DNA from: Acorus gramineus
Lineage: Eukaryota > Streptophyta > Magnoliopsida > Acorales > Acoraceae
DNA length: 64,000 nucleotides
Direction: 5' to 3'
NCBI GenBank assembly: GCA_030737835.1
Contig: CM060856.1
Location: 18,455,116 to 18,519,115 of the forward strand
The notes beneath the pieces were generated by a model that was given only the letters and a program-made list of their open reading frames with translations, did no database searches and was not told where the DNA came from. Numbering within the stretch: the stretch's first letter is position 1; every line of letters starts with the position of its first letter. A program made the translations under genes and the position numbers. Below, piece by piece: positions 35,817-48,745 of the stretch.

Positions 35817-38800
35817 TCAAGCTCTCCTTTTCTGTGCTTCGTCCTCATCACCCTCACGTATGTCAAATTGTTTGAAGCCCGCATTTTGATTCCCATGTCG
35901 CCCATACCTGAAGTGAGTTTTCTCCTCTCTGGCTCTCCTGGGCAAATCTCCAAGCTCACCATTAAATCCCCTATCAAAACCCCTCGGGCTCCCTCTCACA
36001 TGGAACTCCGGGGAATCCTTTGATCGAGAGTGATGAGCCCGGAAGCCATCTTCCTCATCACAGGGGAAGCGCTTCATGTCTCCCTCCGTGCCAAACTGCC
36101 TTGTTGTATTAAGCATACCATATCTTTCACCATGCCTCCTATCTTCTTCACTCCCTTCATGTCTCATCCCAACCCCCACAAATTCAGGATATCTGCCAGA
36201 ATTCATTGGTCTGCTATAGTATTCATCAGGTTTCAATCTTCCGGGGGAACCCGAATCATACCTGCTGTTCCTTGAGAACATTCTCATACGAGACGGGCTC
36301 CTATCAGAAGAACGCTTGTAACCATTCTGCCTAAAATGGTCAGATGGCAACTCCTTCCTATCATCAATATACCTTGAAGCATGTGATAGAGAAACATGGT
36401 TCCTGAGGGCTGGCATGAAGTTTATCATGTGTTCACCAAAACCAGGACGCCCATGCGGTGACCGCATACGCTCCATTCTAGCCTCAGCTCTAAAATTTTC
36501 AGGTGACCTACTTCTGCGACGTACACGTGCGCTCACACTGAAACCCCCACTACCTCTTCCCCTAGGCGAACCCCACATATGGGGCGACCGAGTTCGAGAT
36601 CTTGATGGAGATCTTGTCCCAGATCTGCGAAGATGCTCTCTTCTTGGATTTGGAGAGAGGCTTCTCTCTCTACTGGATAAGCGATCATGGATATGCACAG
36701 AAGAATCAATGTCATCAGCCAGCAAAGGCCCATTGTACCTTACCCTGCAGGCCCCACCTCTGCCCCTCGTTCCATATCGACCAGATCTTCCATGTCCAAC
36801 ACTAAATTGTCTGTCAGGGCTCATCTCTCTGCCTCGTCCAAGTCCACTACGCATACTGAAGCTTATCCTATCACTGTCAATGGGTGGCGATCCTCTTCTT
36901 GTGCGGGAACGATATGTGCCTTGGGGGGAGTGTCTATGCAACCTGTTACCAGGTCCCATGATGCTAGCACCTGCCTTCACAAGCGTGCCATCTGGAGTGA
37001 TAACAAATCCACTGCTCTCTAGCTTTGCAGTGGCAGCAGCAGCAGCATCATTTGTTCCAGAGCGTGAGAAACTGGATGGACCATAGAAACCAGGTGAACC
37101 CCGACGATTTGGGCCCCAATGCCCACGAGGACTGTCCAACCAATGATCTCCCTCTCTGCCTCTTACATGCCTCTGCAATGTCGGTCCACCCCTACCAGTG
37201 GATCTACAGGAAGTTGCATCCCTTCTAATTCTGTCATTTGAACCATCACTGTTGTGAGACCTGATGGCAAAAAGGTCCAGGTCAGTAGACAGAAGCAAGG
37301 ATGGATTCATGTGCAGAAGAAAAAAATTATGAAAGGCATCGAGAGAACAAACCTGCTTCCCCTTCCAAACTCTCTGTCCTTCTCGAGAAGCATGTCAGGG
37401 GACTTCAATCTTTCAATACGCGAAGACAGATCCCGTGCCAACCTTGGTCCCACTGTTCTCATTGGTTTACCAACATCAAGAACAGTGCCAATATCGTCTC
37501 GCACAAGGCCATTAATTCCAGCAGCATTAATTCCTTCTTCAGAAGTATGAACACCTTCAGGCATCTGGTCCCACCCTGATGACTTCATCCTCAAAGAGTG
37601 ATCATCTTCTGCAATTCCATCTTGAACGGCTAGGTGGTCATTTTCGGTGAATTTTAAAGAATCCTTTCCGTCAATCTCAAGCTTATCGCTGACTGCTAGA
37701 TGTCCTCTAGATACTTTTCTCTCCAGGTTCACCACCCTTTTTCTGCTAGATCCAGAGTCAGAAAGATCGGGTTTTGCTGAGTCAAGTAGGCAAGACCGAT
37801 GGGTACTTTGCTCACCCTTCATCACAATATTGATCCCGTGATCAGCCTTTGCAAATCTCTCTTCCTGGCATTCACCCCTCTCGGAGTGCACTGGAGCAGG
37901 TGCATAGTAATCTGCAGAGGTATCAAAAGCAACAATCTCCTGGTTATCTGACCCATAATCAACAGGCTCAGCTTCCCCTTCCTCGCAATCATCTTCCCAA
38001 GTATGTAGAAGTGACTCCCTGAATTCTCCATCTTCATACTGATAATCATCATCTGCAAGCTGTAACCTCCCCACTTCCTCTATTCCATTTACCTGATCAG
38101 GATCATTTTGAGAAGCATCTGAATCGTATTCACCGTATGAAGGATCTCCTAAAGCAACCTCACCAGAGCTGATCACATGGTCATCTGCAGAACTCTTGCA
38201 TGCCTCATGCGAGCTTGAAGCACCTGCTAAAGTCTTCATATCAACCATTTCTGGAGTTTTGCTAGCCGAATTACACATGGCATCCTTGATGTCCACACAT
38301 AAAGGAATGCCCGTTTCACCATTAACAGCAGCACTCATGTTTACATCATCAAGCTTGGAACACTTGTTTCCTTGTATCTTCATGTCCGCAATGGCAGTTT
38401 CATCTTGAGTTCCCAAAAGGCAAACTTTCTCATCCACTTCTTTCTTTTGATCTAAAGCATGACCAGTTACATCCTCAATTTCCACAATTTTCAGGGTGAC
38501 GGCATGAGCGAGATTGCGAGGATGAACGTCACCTGAAGACAAGGCTACTTCATTCTCTTCACAAGCAGTTTCGCTGGCTATAGAACGTGGTTCATACACA
38601 GTGGTAGGATCATTAGCATCATTGAAAACCAGATGAGACTTGTCACATGCAGTTTCTACTACAAGACTGTTGTTTATAGGATGGACGGGAGAAGCTTCCT
38701 CCTTGACTGAAGATGGAGACACAAAAGCAAGGCCCTCCTCATGTGCCACGGGCAGTTCGACCAAGCAAGAACCTGTCTCAAGACATATAGCAGGATTCTC

Positions 38801-40054
38801 TGGATGATGCAAAGATGGATTTTCTTTAGTAGAAACCATTACATGATCTGGAGTTTCACTATGTGCAAGCCCTAAATTGGAAATTTGATCGAAGGAAACA
38901 GACACAGATGTGCATTCTTTTTGCATGATTTGTGTACCCTGATCAAAAGAATATTCAGATTTCTCTGACGCCTTTGGAAGTAATGACCCATGGTCTCCCT
39001 TGGGTGAACTACTTAATACTTCAGCTTTTGTTTGCACCACGCATTCAGTATTAACAGGCTTCATCTGGACACCATGACATTTCAGATCTTTCAGCCCAAC
39101 AGTCTCCACACCACCAACGCTACATCCTTCAGCAAGTGACAGAGACTTAACAAAAGAATCGTCATAAGGGTTTTCCCAAGACTCCATCGTAGTGTTAAGA
39201 TCCCAATGTAACCTATCATCCCGTGAAGAAGTTTCAGACCTTCTGACAGACTCATCCTCCTTGTTTGGGGCATCACAAACAGAACCAGAATCCATCTTCC
39301 TTCCAACTAGTTTGTCATTGTTTAGTGCTTGGTCAGATATGCCCCCCAATGATGAATCATCAAATTTATTATTTGAAATTCCAACAGAACTGATAAGATG
39401 CTTCTCAAGGGGTACATCATTAAGGCGACTTGAAACAGCTTCCTCAAGAAGTCCTATGCTGCTATTGCATGCAGCAGCTGCCAATATTGAGATACCAGAG
39501 AAGTCTGCATCATCACCAAGCTTTTTATTTGTATTTTCCAACTGATTGTCTTCAAGAGGACAGGTCTTTAGGTTTTTCCAGCTACTTGATGAAGAAGCTT
39601 GGCATTCCACATTTGAGTTTGCATTTGACTCCCTTGGGGGTGAAGAAGAGAAAAGCATTAGAGGGGGCTCACTTTCAGATGAATACGGGAAGAAAAACCT
39701 TCTCTTTTTTATTGGAACACTCTCTATCATGTTGCTGAAACGTCGCCCAAGGATGCTTACTCCGAGCTGCACAAGTTGGTTAAAAAAAAATTAAACATAA
39801 TAAAACTTATGTTTACTCAACATTTGGAAGATGCAATTCATAATACATCTCACAGCCAAGAGCCGAACCTTCTCAGATTCAGATACAGGCATGCACTCCT
39901 TCTCGTCTTTCTCAACTGCTTCCTCCCTTTTTGTGAAGTCTTCTAAAGCAGATTTCTTCTTATTGGAGGATGCAAATGAAGCCCTTGCTCGCCTACCAGC
40001 CCGTTTGTTACTACCTTTTGATGCTTTCTTCCAATTCAACTGTGGATCAATCAT
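35817..40054 (-). CDS. RS-rich nuclear-type protein of unknown function, copy 2
   Basis: Exons 40054-39869, 39766-37353 and 37260-35817 with the same splice sites and phases as copy 1, giving 1,347 aa with no stop. The basic N-terminus, PIKKRR, the acidic block (EDDCEEGEAEPVDYG) and RS clusters are all kept. By eye roughly nine of ten residues match copy 1. Differences include a shorter Ala tract (five Ala, after an Asp), a few extra residues near 380 (around ICLETG) and small losses in the third exon. Because both frames survive many indels in multiples of three while introns vary freely, both genes look to have been under selection. An upstream in-frame ATG at 40132 exists only in this copy (copy 1 has a TGA), so the start at 40054 is preferred. 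Confidence 0.85.
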
Positions 40055-40086
40055 CTTGAATGATATATTCCCACAGTGCTCAGCAT
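40051..40086 (-). promoter_or_regulatory. 11-codon upstream ORF with ATGA overlap, copy 2
   Basis: MLSTVGIYHSR followed by a TGA overlapping the main ATG, as in copy 1. Conservation between paralogs is expected from recent ancestry alone, so it only weakly supports function. Confidence 0.4.
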
Positions 40087-41891
40087 GCTCACTGTTAGGG
40101 AGGCTCCTAAGCCAACAACTGATGGTTTCCAACCATAGATTTTGCAGGATGTTGTCTCTCCTCGATGTCTAGCTGAATCAAGTGTAGATGATGCCTCACC
40201 AACGCATGAACATAAAACAATCTGCATTTCACCAAAATTTGTACCTTAAGCAAATTATTGAACATGGTAACCAAAATTCATGGTTTCAAATGTATCAAGA
40301 GACTAAATACTTTTATTTTGAAAGAAATAATACTATAAAGTTACATGGCTGTGGCAAACACTGGATCCATTGTGCCTCCAAAATAATATTATATCAGGAA
40401 AAAACATATGGGATAGAGGCCAGTACATATCAAAGGAGGTGGTGCGCACAGTATGAACTTCTGGTGGATAATAATAATAATAAAAAAAAAGGCCTACATG
40501 AAAATGAGAGGGGATTGTTAGACTAACCATTGACTCAGAACACTCATCGTCCTGGCTCCTGGGTGAATAGGCGATCAGACACACCAATCCTCCATATCCT
40601 GTGAAAACACCACATGGGAACTTGTATGAGCCCCTGCACCACTTCAAATCTCAATCAAATAAAATAATACAATATAGTTTAAGTAATGCTTCTAGAGTTG
40701 ATAACAGGCTGCCAACACTCCCCTCTCCAGAGGCCATTACCTTGGGGAAGATCTTGTTAATCAGCACTAAAAGCCTGCATGCAACTCCAGAGGTGTGGTT
40801 TGCAATATTACAGGCATGCTTGATGTCTAAGAGAATGCCAACATGGCAAGCAGTCTCCTCACAGAAAAAAAGAACTACAAGCATCACAATTTTATAACAC
40901 TATTTCACGTTTTCAGCAGAAGTGCACAAAACAAGGCAATAGTTCTCTCTGCTTTTAGCTATTCATCTACCTAGGAACTGCTCGTCAGTTCACAATCGAC
41001 ATGATAGTGAGATCAGTAGTTAAGCACCATAAGTCCGGAAGCTTCTCTGCCAATAATCCAACATCTGAAAGACCCCAATTTTTTCAGATCAGTTACACAT
41101 CAATCACTACACCCAGTTCCAGTAGTTTCTGACCGCTGAATCCTAAATCTGAGAGACTTAAAAGTATTTATTCACAAGACATGTGGCCATGCTTTAATAC
41201 CCTCCAGTTCCATGACATCCAGCCAAGGTGCCGGAAGCAGTAGAGCAGATCAACAAGACATGGCACTTTGATGAATATGAGATCATTCAGAAACCTAATC
41301 CCACAGCAAACAGGACGAAATCCCTACAAGAATGTGATGTTGAACAGCTTCCCGTAAAAAACTTCAAAGGGAATCGATGCTTTGGCACATCTAGATGATA
41401 GATCCTGCCTGCAAAAAACTGAGGAGCATCACAGATAGAGCCCGGGGCTCCGCGTGGTGATAGGCGCTAACAAAAGGGGATCAAACCCAAGCAAGAAGAC
41501 TTCGGCAGATTGACTCGACAGAGGACGCAACGAACAAAAAAACAGATCATTCTGATGAAACCTTCCCGGAAACCCCCCACCGGTCGGTAGCAACCGCGTG
41601 TCCCTCCATCCCAAAACCCTAGCTCACACCACCTTCTCTTGTCTCCTCCTCCTCATCGATTCCCAACACGAATCAAGGCTCCCGGTCCTGATCTTCAACC
41701 GAGGCGGCCGTTCCCTGCAACATCCCTGGCGGATCCCGAGCCAATCACGGTGGACAGACGGCCCTCGCCGTTCCATCAGCATCGAAAACAAACAACGACC
41801 GAGACCGTGGAGGGACATACAGACGACGCAATCTCTGACGACAAAACAACCTAAAAAAAAGCAGATAAATCGAGATCTAGGGTTTCAGTAC

Positions 41892-42150
41892 CTGATCGCC
41901 CAACAGATTCGCCTCGGTCACCTCCCCTTCTTCCGTTCTGTCTTCGTGGCCGCTCCTAACGAAGAAGGACCGACAAAAAAAACCTAAAACAAGGACACGA
42001 ACAGAATCGATGTTCAGCGTCGACGATTCAGAGATTCTTTTCTTCTCGGAGAAATGCGTGTCTCTTTAGTCTTTCTTGTGTTCCACGCAAATAAAAGATA
42101 CGATCTTCTTCTCTTCTTCTTCCTCCACCTCTTCCACTACTCCGATATCT
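41892..42150 (-). other. Predicted 5' UTR exon, copy 2
   Basis: Leader-like CT-rich sequence with donor GATCAG|GTACTG at 41892, matching copy 1. The right boundary is estimated. Confidence 0.45.
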
Positions 42151-42234
42151 TCTGCCGCAAGAGCACCTCCTCGCCGTTTATTTATTCTCTCATCCCCCAC
42201 CTGAAATATCCAAATTACCCTTCCTAGGAAACCC

Positions 42235-42960
42235 GTTCGGCTACAGCTTGGGATTCCTGGCTCGGCGTCGACTTCCGGCTTCGGCCTAAAAAGTCAAGAC
42301 TGACGAAAAAAAGGCCATTGACTCCACGATGAGTTGCCAATCAATGATGGCCACCAACGTCTCTCTCCCTCTCCATTTATTTTTTTATCCGCCACAAGTG
42401 GGCGAGGTTGTTGGGGTTTTCTGACCGTTGGATGATTTGATCCGATGGTGATGGATGGGTTGCTAGTCCTAGTGCAGGGACGTGGGCGATGGGATATTGG
42501 AAAACCCTAGAGAGAGCGAATCTAACGGGGTTCTAATGGGGTTTTGCATGTGTTATTAGAATGGATTTTTTTAGTTTTAAGTCCATGTAAAGATGTCTAT
42601 TTAGATATTAATCTTTTCTTTTTTCATATTTCTTTTTAAATCCTCATGTTCTATCGCATATTTAGTTTTTAGTCCCACTGTCAAACGTACGTCCACATAC
42701 CGTTAATTTGTGAAATGTGATTTTATTTTTAAGTCCATATAAACCATGTTATTTAATGATTAGTCCCTCCCTTCTTCATATTTCATTTTAAGTCCTTAAT
42801 TTCTAACGTTTTTTTCTTATTAGTTTAACTAAAAATACACTAATGTATCTCAATATATATTGCAATTCATATAACAGCATGAACTTCAATGGAAGAGTGC
42901 ATTTTTTTTTTTTTAAAATGGTATGCACTGCAATTGGGGCTGCACGAGAGGCTAGATATT
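42235..42960. other. No gene seen
   Basis: Unique sequence between the end of the gene duplication and the truncated LTR nest. Phrases such as ttttaagtccatgtaaa and ttttaagtccatataaa recur at about 130-bp spacing (42576, 42727), hinting at an old repeat. No coding signal. Confidence 0.45.
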
Positions 42961-43340
42961 AGGGCGTGCGCGGGGTGCTGCGCGGGGGGCGTGGGGTGCT
43001 GCGCGGGGGCGTGCGGGTTGGACGCACGGTGCGCGCGGGAGCGCGAGAGTGTGCGCGCGTGGGCGGCAGCGCGTCTGGGCGCGCGGGCAGGCGCGCGGCA
43101 GTGCGCCGAGGGTGCTGGGGTGCGTGCGTGCGTGCGCATTCGTGCGTGCGCGTGCGGGGGGCCATGCGTGTGGCTGCCCGAGGGTTCGGGTAGGTGTCGG
43201 GGCACTCGGACTCGCGTGCGTACGTGCGTGCTCGCATGCGTGCGAGCCTGTATGCATGCTTGTCCGAGTATTGGGTATTTCTAATGTTTTCTATGTGTAA
43301 ATTGTGTTGTTTCTCACCAGTTGGATGCCCTACCTTGTAG

Positions 43341-43379
43341 ATCTCGTCGGATGGGATGCGCGAGGTCCCGGGTCGTAAG
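43341..43379 (+). other. Predicted LTR miniexon, copy A1 (39 nt)
   Basis: Acceptor taccttgtag before ATCTCGTCGG, donor CGTAAG|GTGAGTGG. The acceptor has TAG where the other copies have CAG. The next acceptor is tttcttttcag at 51507, beyond the nested insertions. Confidence 0.5.
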
Positions 43380-44873
43380 GTGAGTGGTTTGATTCCAATC
43401 CCCCCCTCTCTAGGGATGCGCTCGACCCGCATAGACGCGCGTCGTGCATCGATGGGGCCCCCTAGCTATAATATGTAGATATTTTGCATGCTAGGGATAT
43501 ACATCCATGTATCGTGTATAGAGGCCCGTACATGCCTGGACACCATGTCCTGTACTTAAAAGCCTTGATCTATGCATGATAAATATGATATATCCATGCC
43601 ACATTAGACTTTGTATGCTAGGGATATGCACCCTTATATCATGTATAGCGGCCTACGCATGTTTAGTCACCTTGTCCTTTAATTGGAAAGCCTCGACCTA
43701 TGCATGTTCCCATTTAGCTTAATTTATCTAAATCAAGATGGGATTATGTGATTATATTGTTGTAAGCATGCCTTAGAGAATATTGTAACCTTGTGGTTAT
43801 GATATATGTCTCCCCGCATCTTAGTTATGCGCCCTGGAGGAATTCTTGAGAATTCATGACATTAGTAGTGTTAGAAATCGTTGTCGACGGATCCAACAGG
43901 ATCGTACGCGCGTGAGTAGGCTGTCTTCTCCTTATTGGTTGGGATCCGATGTAGGTACTCCCCGGCGATGGCTGACCTGACAGAGGGCTTCCGTCCGGTA
44001 CCTCCGATGTGTTCGGACAGTACTGGTAGTTGGAGTGGACTAGGTCGAGGCTACGAGGGTGGGAAAGGGCTACCGGTGGGACCAGGGGTGGAAAGCAGTC
44101 TAGTCAGTCCCAAAAGGCCCATGTCACCCCCTAAAGGGTGAGGGTGAGGGTGGGGTGGGTCGGCGATGTTACGACCCACTAGCTTGTGTAGTTACTCCCG
44201 TTTAGGGACTATGACTACTTTGAGGTTAATATGAGTGTGTTGGTTGTTGTTATGCATGTGTGTGATATCTCGATAAGCGAGTATCGAGTGTTATATATGT
44301 GTCACTTTTAACCTGCTGGTAACCGTTGGAGCGTTCTAGCAGTTTTTCATTTTTTTTGATTTTCGATCGGAACCGCTAATTTTTGGACTGTTAGCTATCG
44401 TCCTGAGTTAGAGGACTCCGATTGGAAATCTAACTACATATTTGGTGTCCTGGTGCCATTTTAGGCCTCTCACGAAAATTTCATCGAATTCCGGCAACGT
44501 TTCCAAAATTTCACAGTTCCGGGGCGTATCCGGGTTTTAAGTGAGTTGACTTTATAAGTGGGGTGAGAAAAGTGGTTGACACTATTCATCATCCCTTCCA
44601 AAAACTTTTTCTCTCTCCCTCTCTCTTTTTCAAGCATTTGAGCCCCTTAGAGTCCTCAAAGCTTAAAACCCAAATCATAGAAAGGGTAGATCGGGTCCCG
44701 ATCTACACCCCGGTGGTTTCAAATTCGAATTCCGGCGAGTTTTGCCCCTTCTCCCCCTCTCTTTTCTCCTCTGTTTTGGGCCAATTCGAGGGCCAAGGGA
44801 GATCCCGGCGTTGGAGGCCTTTGGGGAAAGGTTTCGGTGCGCGGAGAGCAACCGAGCATCCTTGCATCCCTTG

Positions 44874-45955
44874 GTAAACCCCCTTTTCCTCTCTTTCCTT
44901 GCATAGATGTATGTTAGGAGGGTGGATTTGAGGTTGGGTGGAGGTCGGCGGCTGTGGGTGGCTGTCGGAGGTGGTTGGGGGTGGTCGGATGCCGTGGAAG
45001 GCCGGCGGTTGGTGGTGGAGGTGCTCGGACAGAAGGGGTTGCAGTCCCGGGCAGTAGGCGCTCAGGCAGGCGCAGCAGGCGTGCAGCGGCAGGTCGTGTG
45101 CGCGCGGGCGTGCGCTCGGGTTGGTGCTAGGCGTGCTGGGTGCTGGGCGTGCGGGGCTAGCTCGGGTAGGATGGCTGGGCGGTGCGCGCTGGCAGGCCGG
45201 GCAGGCAGGCTGAGCGCGCAGGCAAGCAGGGCAGGTGGTGCTCGGGCATCAGGCGGGCAGTGGCTAGGCGTGCAGGCGAGCGGTGCTCGGGCCACTCGGC
45301 GATGCGCGCAGGCAGGCAGCGCGGGCAGCAGCGCGGGCTGGCTGGCAGGCGCTCTAGACGCGTGCAGCTAGGCGCGCTAGGCGCGTGTTGCGCGGGCGTG
45401 CGCGTGGGTGCTGGGTGAGGGTCCCGGGTGCTGGGCGCTGAGCGCTGGGAGCTGGTCGCGGGTGCTGAGCGCTGGGCAGAGGCGCAGGCGTGCGCGTGGT
45501 GAGGAGGGCAGTGGGTGTGAGCGGGTGGTGCGCGCGGGGCGAGGCTGGTGGTGCGCGCGGAGTGTGCGCGGAGCGGGGCTGGAGGTGCGCGCGGGGCGAG
45601 GCACTGGGCGCGTGGGGCGTGCGGTGTGCTCGCGGTCAGCGCGGGGTGTGCGGGGTGCGCGCGGGCTGCTGCGGCCGGGCGCAGTGGGCGCGCCTTGCAC
45701 CCGGGGAGCTCGGCGGCGTGTCCAGGCATGCGGGCAGGGGCTCGGCAGGGCGCCTGGGTGCGCGGGCGGAGGCGCGGCGACGCATTCGAGGGCGGGTGGT
45801 TGCTGGTGGGGTGGGAGTGAGCCAGAGTGCTCGGGTTAGCGGGCGTACGGGCCGTATGTACGTTTGCCCGGGTGTTGGGGTATTTTTAGAGTATTTTTAA
45901 TATATTTTGGGGTATTTGAGGATTTTACTCACCAAGTTAAATACCTGTCTTGCAG
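44874..45955 (+). other. Predicted LTR intron with GC-rich core, copy B1
   Basis: Donor CCCTTG|GTAAAC at 44873/44874, acceptor ctgtcttgcag ending at 45955. About 45020-45870 is a dense run of gcgcgggc, gcaggc and gtgcgcg words with long bias-driven open frames on both strands. The ends are conserved with B2 while the core is not. Confidence 0.5.
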
Positions 45956-45991
45956 ATCTTGACGGACGGTCGCGCGACGACCCAGATACCG
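45956..45991 (+). other. Predicted LTR miniexon, copy B1 (36 nt)
   Basis: Lies between TTGCAG and GTGAGTGG. It begins ATCTTGACGGACGGTCGCGC and is nearly the same as in B2. Confidence 0.5.
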
Positions 45992-46682
45992 GTGAGTGGG
46001 ACAATCCAACCCAGTTGGGAGGCGCTATACGCACTTGGGCGTGTACCGTCCTCCCTTGGGGCACCATGGATTTATATTAACTGTTGTAATGTATTGTTAT
46101 ATATGTGTCACTTTTTGGCCTGCTGGTAACCATTGGAGCATTTTAGCAGTTTTTAAAATTTTTGCATTTTTCGATCAGAACCGCATAATTTCGGACTGTT
46201 AGCCATCGTCTGAGCTAGAGGACTCCGATTAAAAATCTAATTGCATATTATGTGTCCTGGTGCCATTTTAAGCCACTCATGAAAATTTTATCGAATTCCG
46301 GCAACGTTTCTGAAATTTCGCAGTTTCGGGGCGTATCCAGGTTTTTAAGTCGCACACTATAAATATGTGAGATGTAATTTTTGAAAACACTATTCATCAT
46401 CCCTACCAACCTTCCCCTCTCTCCTCTTTCTCATTTTTCTTCCATTTGAGGCCCTTAGACCCCTCAAAACCAAAAACCCAAAACCTAAGAAGTGTAGATC
46501 GGGTCCCAATCTACACCCCAGTGTCTTCAAATCCCGATTCCGGCCACTCTAGCCTCTCTGACCTCCCCTCTTTCTCCTCTGTTTTGGCCCGTTTCGAGGG
46601 TCGTGGTAGATCGGGGCGTAGGAGAGCCGTTGAGAAGGGTTTCGGTGCGCGGAGAGCACCCGGACTTCGCTTCCTCCCCTTG

Positions 46683-47771
46683 GTAAGGTCTTTTTCTTCA
46701 CTTTTCTTGCATAGATGTATGCTAGGAGTGTGGATTTGTGTATGAGGGGTGGTCGGCGGCTGTGGGAGGCTGTCGGAGGTGGTTGGGGATGGTCGGAGGT
46801 GGTCGGCGGCCGTGGGATGGGTGGTTGGAGGTGCTCGGCAGGCAGGGCCACTGTCTCGGACAGCAGGCAGCAGTGCAGGCCGCACCAGCGCAGCAGGCAG
46901 AGCTGCTGGCAGGGCGCGCGCGCGCGGGCACGCACCCGGGTGGCGCTGGGCGTGGGCTTGCTGGCTGTGCTGGGTGCTGGGTGTGCTGGGCAAGGACGTT
47001 GGGGCACATGGCGCAGAGCACCTTGCAGGGGCAGTGCTGGCGCGGCAGGCGGAGCGGCAGACTGGGCGCGCGAGCGCGTGCGCGCGAGCGTGTGCGCGCG
47101 GGCGTGCGCTTGGTGCGAGGGGCTGGTCGAACAGCTGCGTGCGGGTCTGGTGCAAGGGCTGGTCGAGCGGCTAGTGCGGGGAGGGGTGTGCGACCGGCGT
47201 GCGCACGGGTGCGCGCGGGTCTGGTGGCGAGCTGCGCGCGAGGTGCTGGTCGCGCGGGTCTGTGCGCGAGGAGCTGGTCGCGCGGGTCTGTGCGCAAGGA
47301 GCTGGTCGCGCGGGTGCTAGACGTGCGGGCAGTGGTGGTGCGTGCGCGAGGTGCTGGCCGAGGCAGTGGTGGTGCGTGCGCGAGGTGGTGGCCGAGGGCA
47401 GTGCGCGCGAGATGGCACGGCGAGGCAGTGTGGTGCGCGCGGGGCGCGGTGAGGCGGCCGTGGTGCGCGCGAGGCGCGGCGAGGCGGCAGAGGTGCGCGC
47501 GAGGCGCGGCGAGGTGGCGGAGGTGCGCGCGGGGTGCGTGCGGGGCGAGACGCTGCGCGCGGGGGCGTGCGGGGTGCTCGCGGGCCGGCGCAAGGCGTGC
47601 GGGGTGCGTGGGCTGAGGCGCGGCGGTGCACCCGGGCGGTCGGGTGGCCGTGCGGGTGGTTGCCGGGGGTGTTGGGTGTTTGATTTGGGATTTTGGGTGT
47701 CTATTTGTGTATGTTGTGTATCTTTGGATATTTGTGGATTTATACTTACCAAGTAATACCCTGTCTTGCAG
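46683..47771 (+). other. Predicted LTR intron with GC-rich core, copy B2
   Basis: Donor CCCTTG|GTAAGG, acceptor ctgtcttgcag ending at 47771. The core, about 46900-47660, is G-rich on the plus strand with many gcgcgag, gtgcgcg and ggtggtg words. The whole of it is close in size to the B1 intron (1,089 versus 1,082 bp) although the core words differ. Confidence 0.5.
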
Positions 47772-47807
47772 ATCTCGACGGACGGTCGCGCGTCGACCCG
47801 AGTTCCG
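47772..47807 (+). other. Predicted LTR miniexon, copy B2 (36 nt)
   Basis: Between TTGCAG and GTGAGTGGG; begins ATCTCGACGGACGGTCGCGC. The following acceptor is tctttttcag at 48865 (B2); the B1 equivalent is ttttctctag at 50343. Confidence 0.5.
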
Positions 47808-48534
47808 GTGAGTGGGACAACCCAACCCAGTTTGGGAGGCGTTACATGCTTTGGGCGTGTACCGTCCTCCCCTGGGGCACATAGTTAGTATTAACTGCTT
47901 TGATATAATCCATGTAAGCATGATGTGTGTGTGTAGAATGCATGCCACCCTAGACTTGTATGTTAGGGACTTGCACCCTTAGGATGTTGTGCATGAGCCG
48001 TGTATCATGTCACCCCGTTATCATGCTAGGAAAGCCCTGACCTGAGTATGCGTCCCATTAGTTTGATTTATTTATTTAAATGCAAACTGCGATATATATA
48101 TTAGCATGCCTTGGGAATATAGGGGACCTTGCGAGGTTAACATTGAGACCCGGGTTAGGGTACTCCGTGTTCCTTGTTTGGTTGTCGGATGTCCTACATC
48201 GGGACCTCAGGTTACCCTCCCAAGGTCTCTTTTCCCCTTTATGCATTATTTATATTCCCCGCATCCTGGTTATGCGCGCTGGTGGAATTCTGAGGAATTC
48301 AGGGCATTAGAGTTGTAGAGATGTGCTGTCAGTGGATCCGAGTGGATCATATGCGATGGATAGGCTGTTCTGTTTTCCTCCGTTGGATCCGTGTAGAGAC
48401 TACCCTGGCGTTAGAAAGGTTGTCCCGTGCAGGGGCTTCCATCAGTAGGCGCCTCCTGCTTTGGTAGAAGGACTGCGCCGAACGTGGAAGTGGCCAAACG
48501 ACCTACGGAGTGGGGAGAGACTATCGGTGGACCG

Positions 48535-48745
48535 AGGGTGACCAACAGCCTAGTCAGTCCCAAGAGCCTAGGTCACCTGTTGAGAGGTGAGGGTGAGGGT
48601 ATGGTGGGCCGGCGATGCGACGACCCACAGGATTGTGAATGGACGATTATCCACCCATTAAGTCCCAACATCCTTGGTCACCCCTTGAGGGTGAGGGTGA
48701 GGGTAAGGGTATGGCGGTTCGGCGATGTGACGAACCCCCGGATTT
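48535..48745 (+). repeat. gagggtgagggt modules in B2 LTR
   Basis: Two units of about 100-110 bp, each with an agtccca-aggtcacc-gaggtgagggtgagggt order followed by a cggcgatg-cgacccac block. The spaced GGGT runs are telomere-like in look and could form quadruplexes, but they belong to the LTR. Confidence 0.8.

Larger units (their letters stand above)
35303..42234. repeat. Segmental duplication, copy 2 (gene-bearing)
   Basis: The direct copy of 24786-32080. It keeps all three coding exons, both introns, the leader donor and the TATA-like motif. It ends at 42234, after which unrelated sequence replaces the region that in copy 1 continues into the foldback element. Confidence 0.95.

Noticed and set aside
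46722..47948. 408-codon minus-strand open frame and similar long frames in GC-rich LTR blocks (also 57224-58300, 57571-58524, 45157-45729)
   Set aside because: GC-rich DNA has few stop codons; the products are Arg/Ala/Pro/His repeats, several frames are open at once on both strands, and they are not conserved between B1 and B2.
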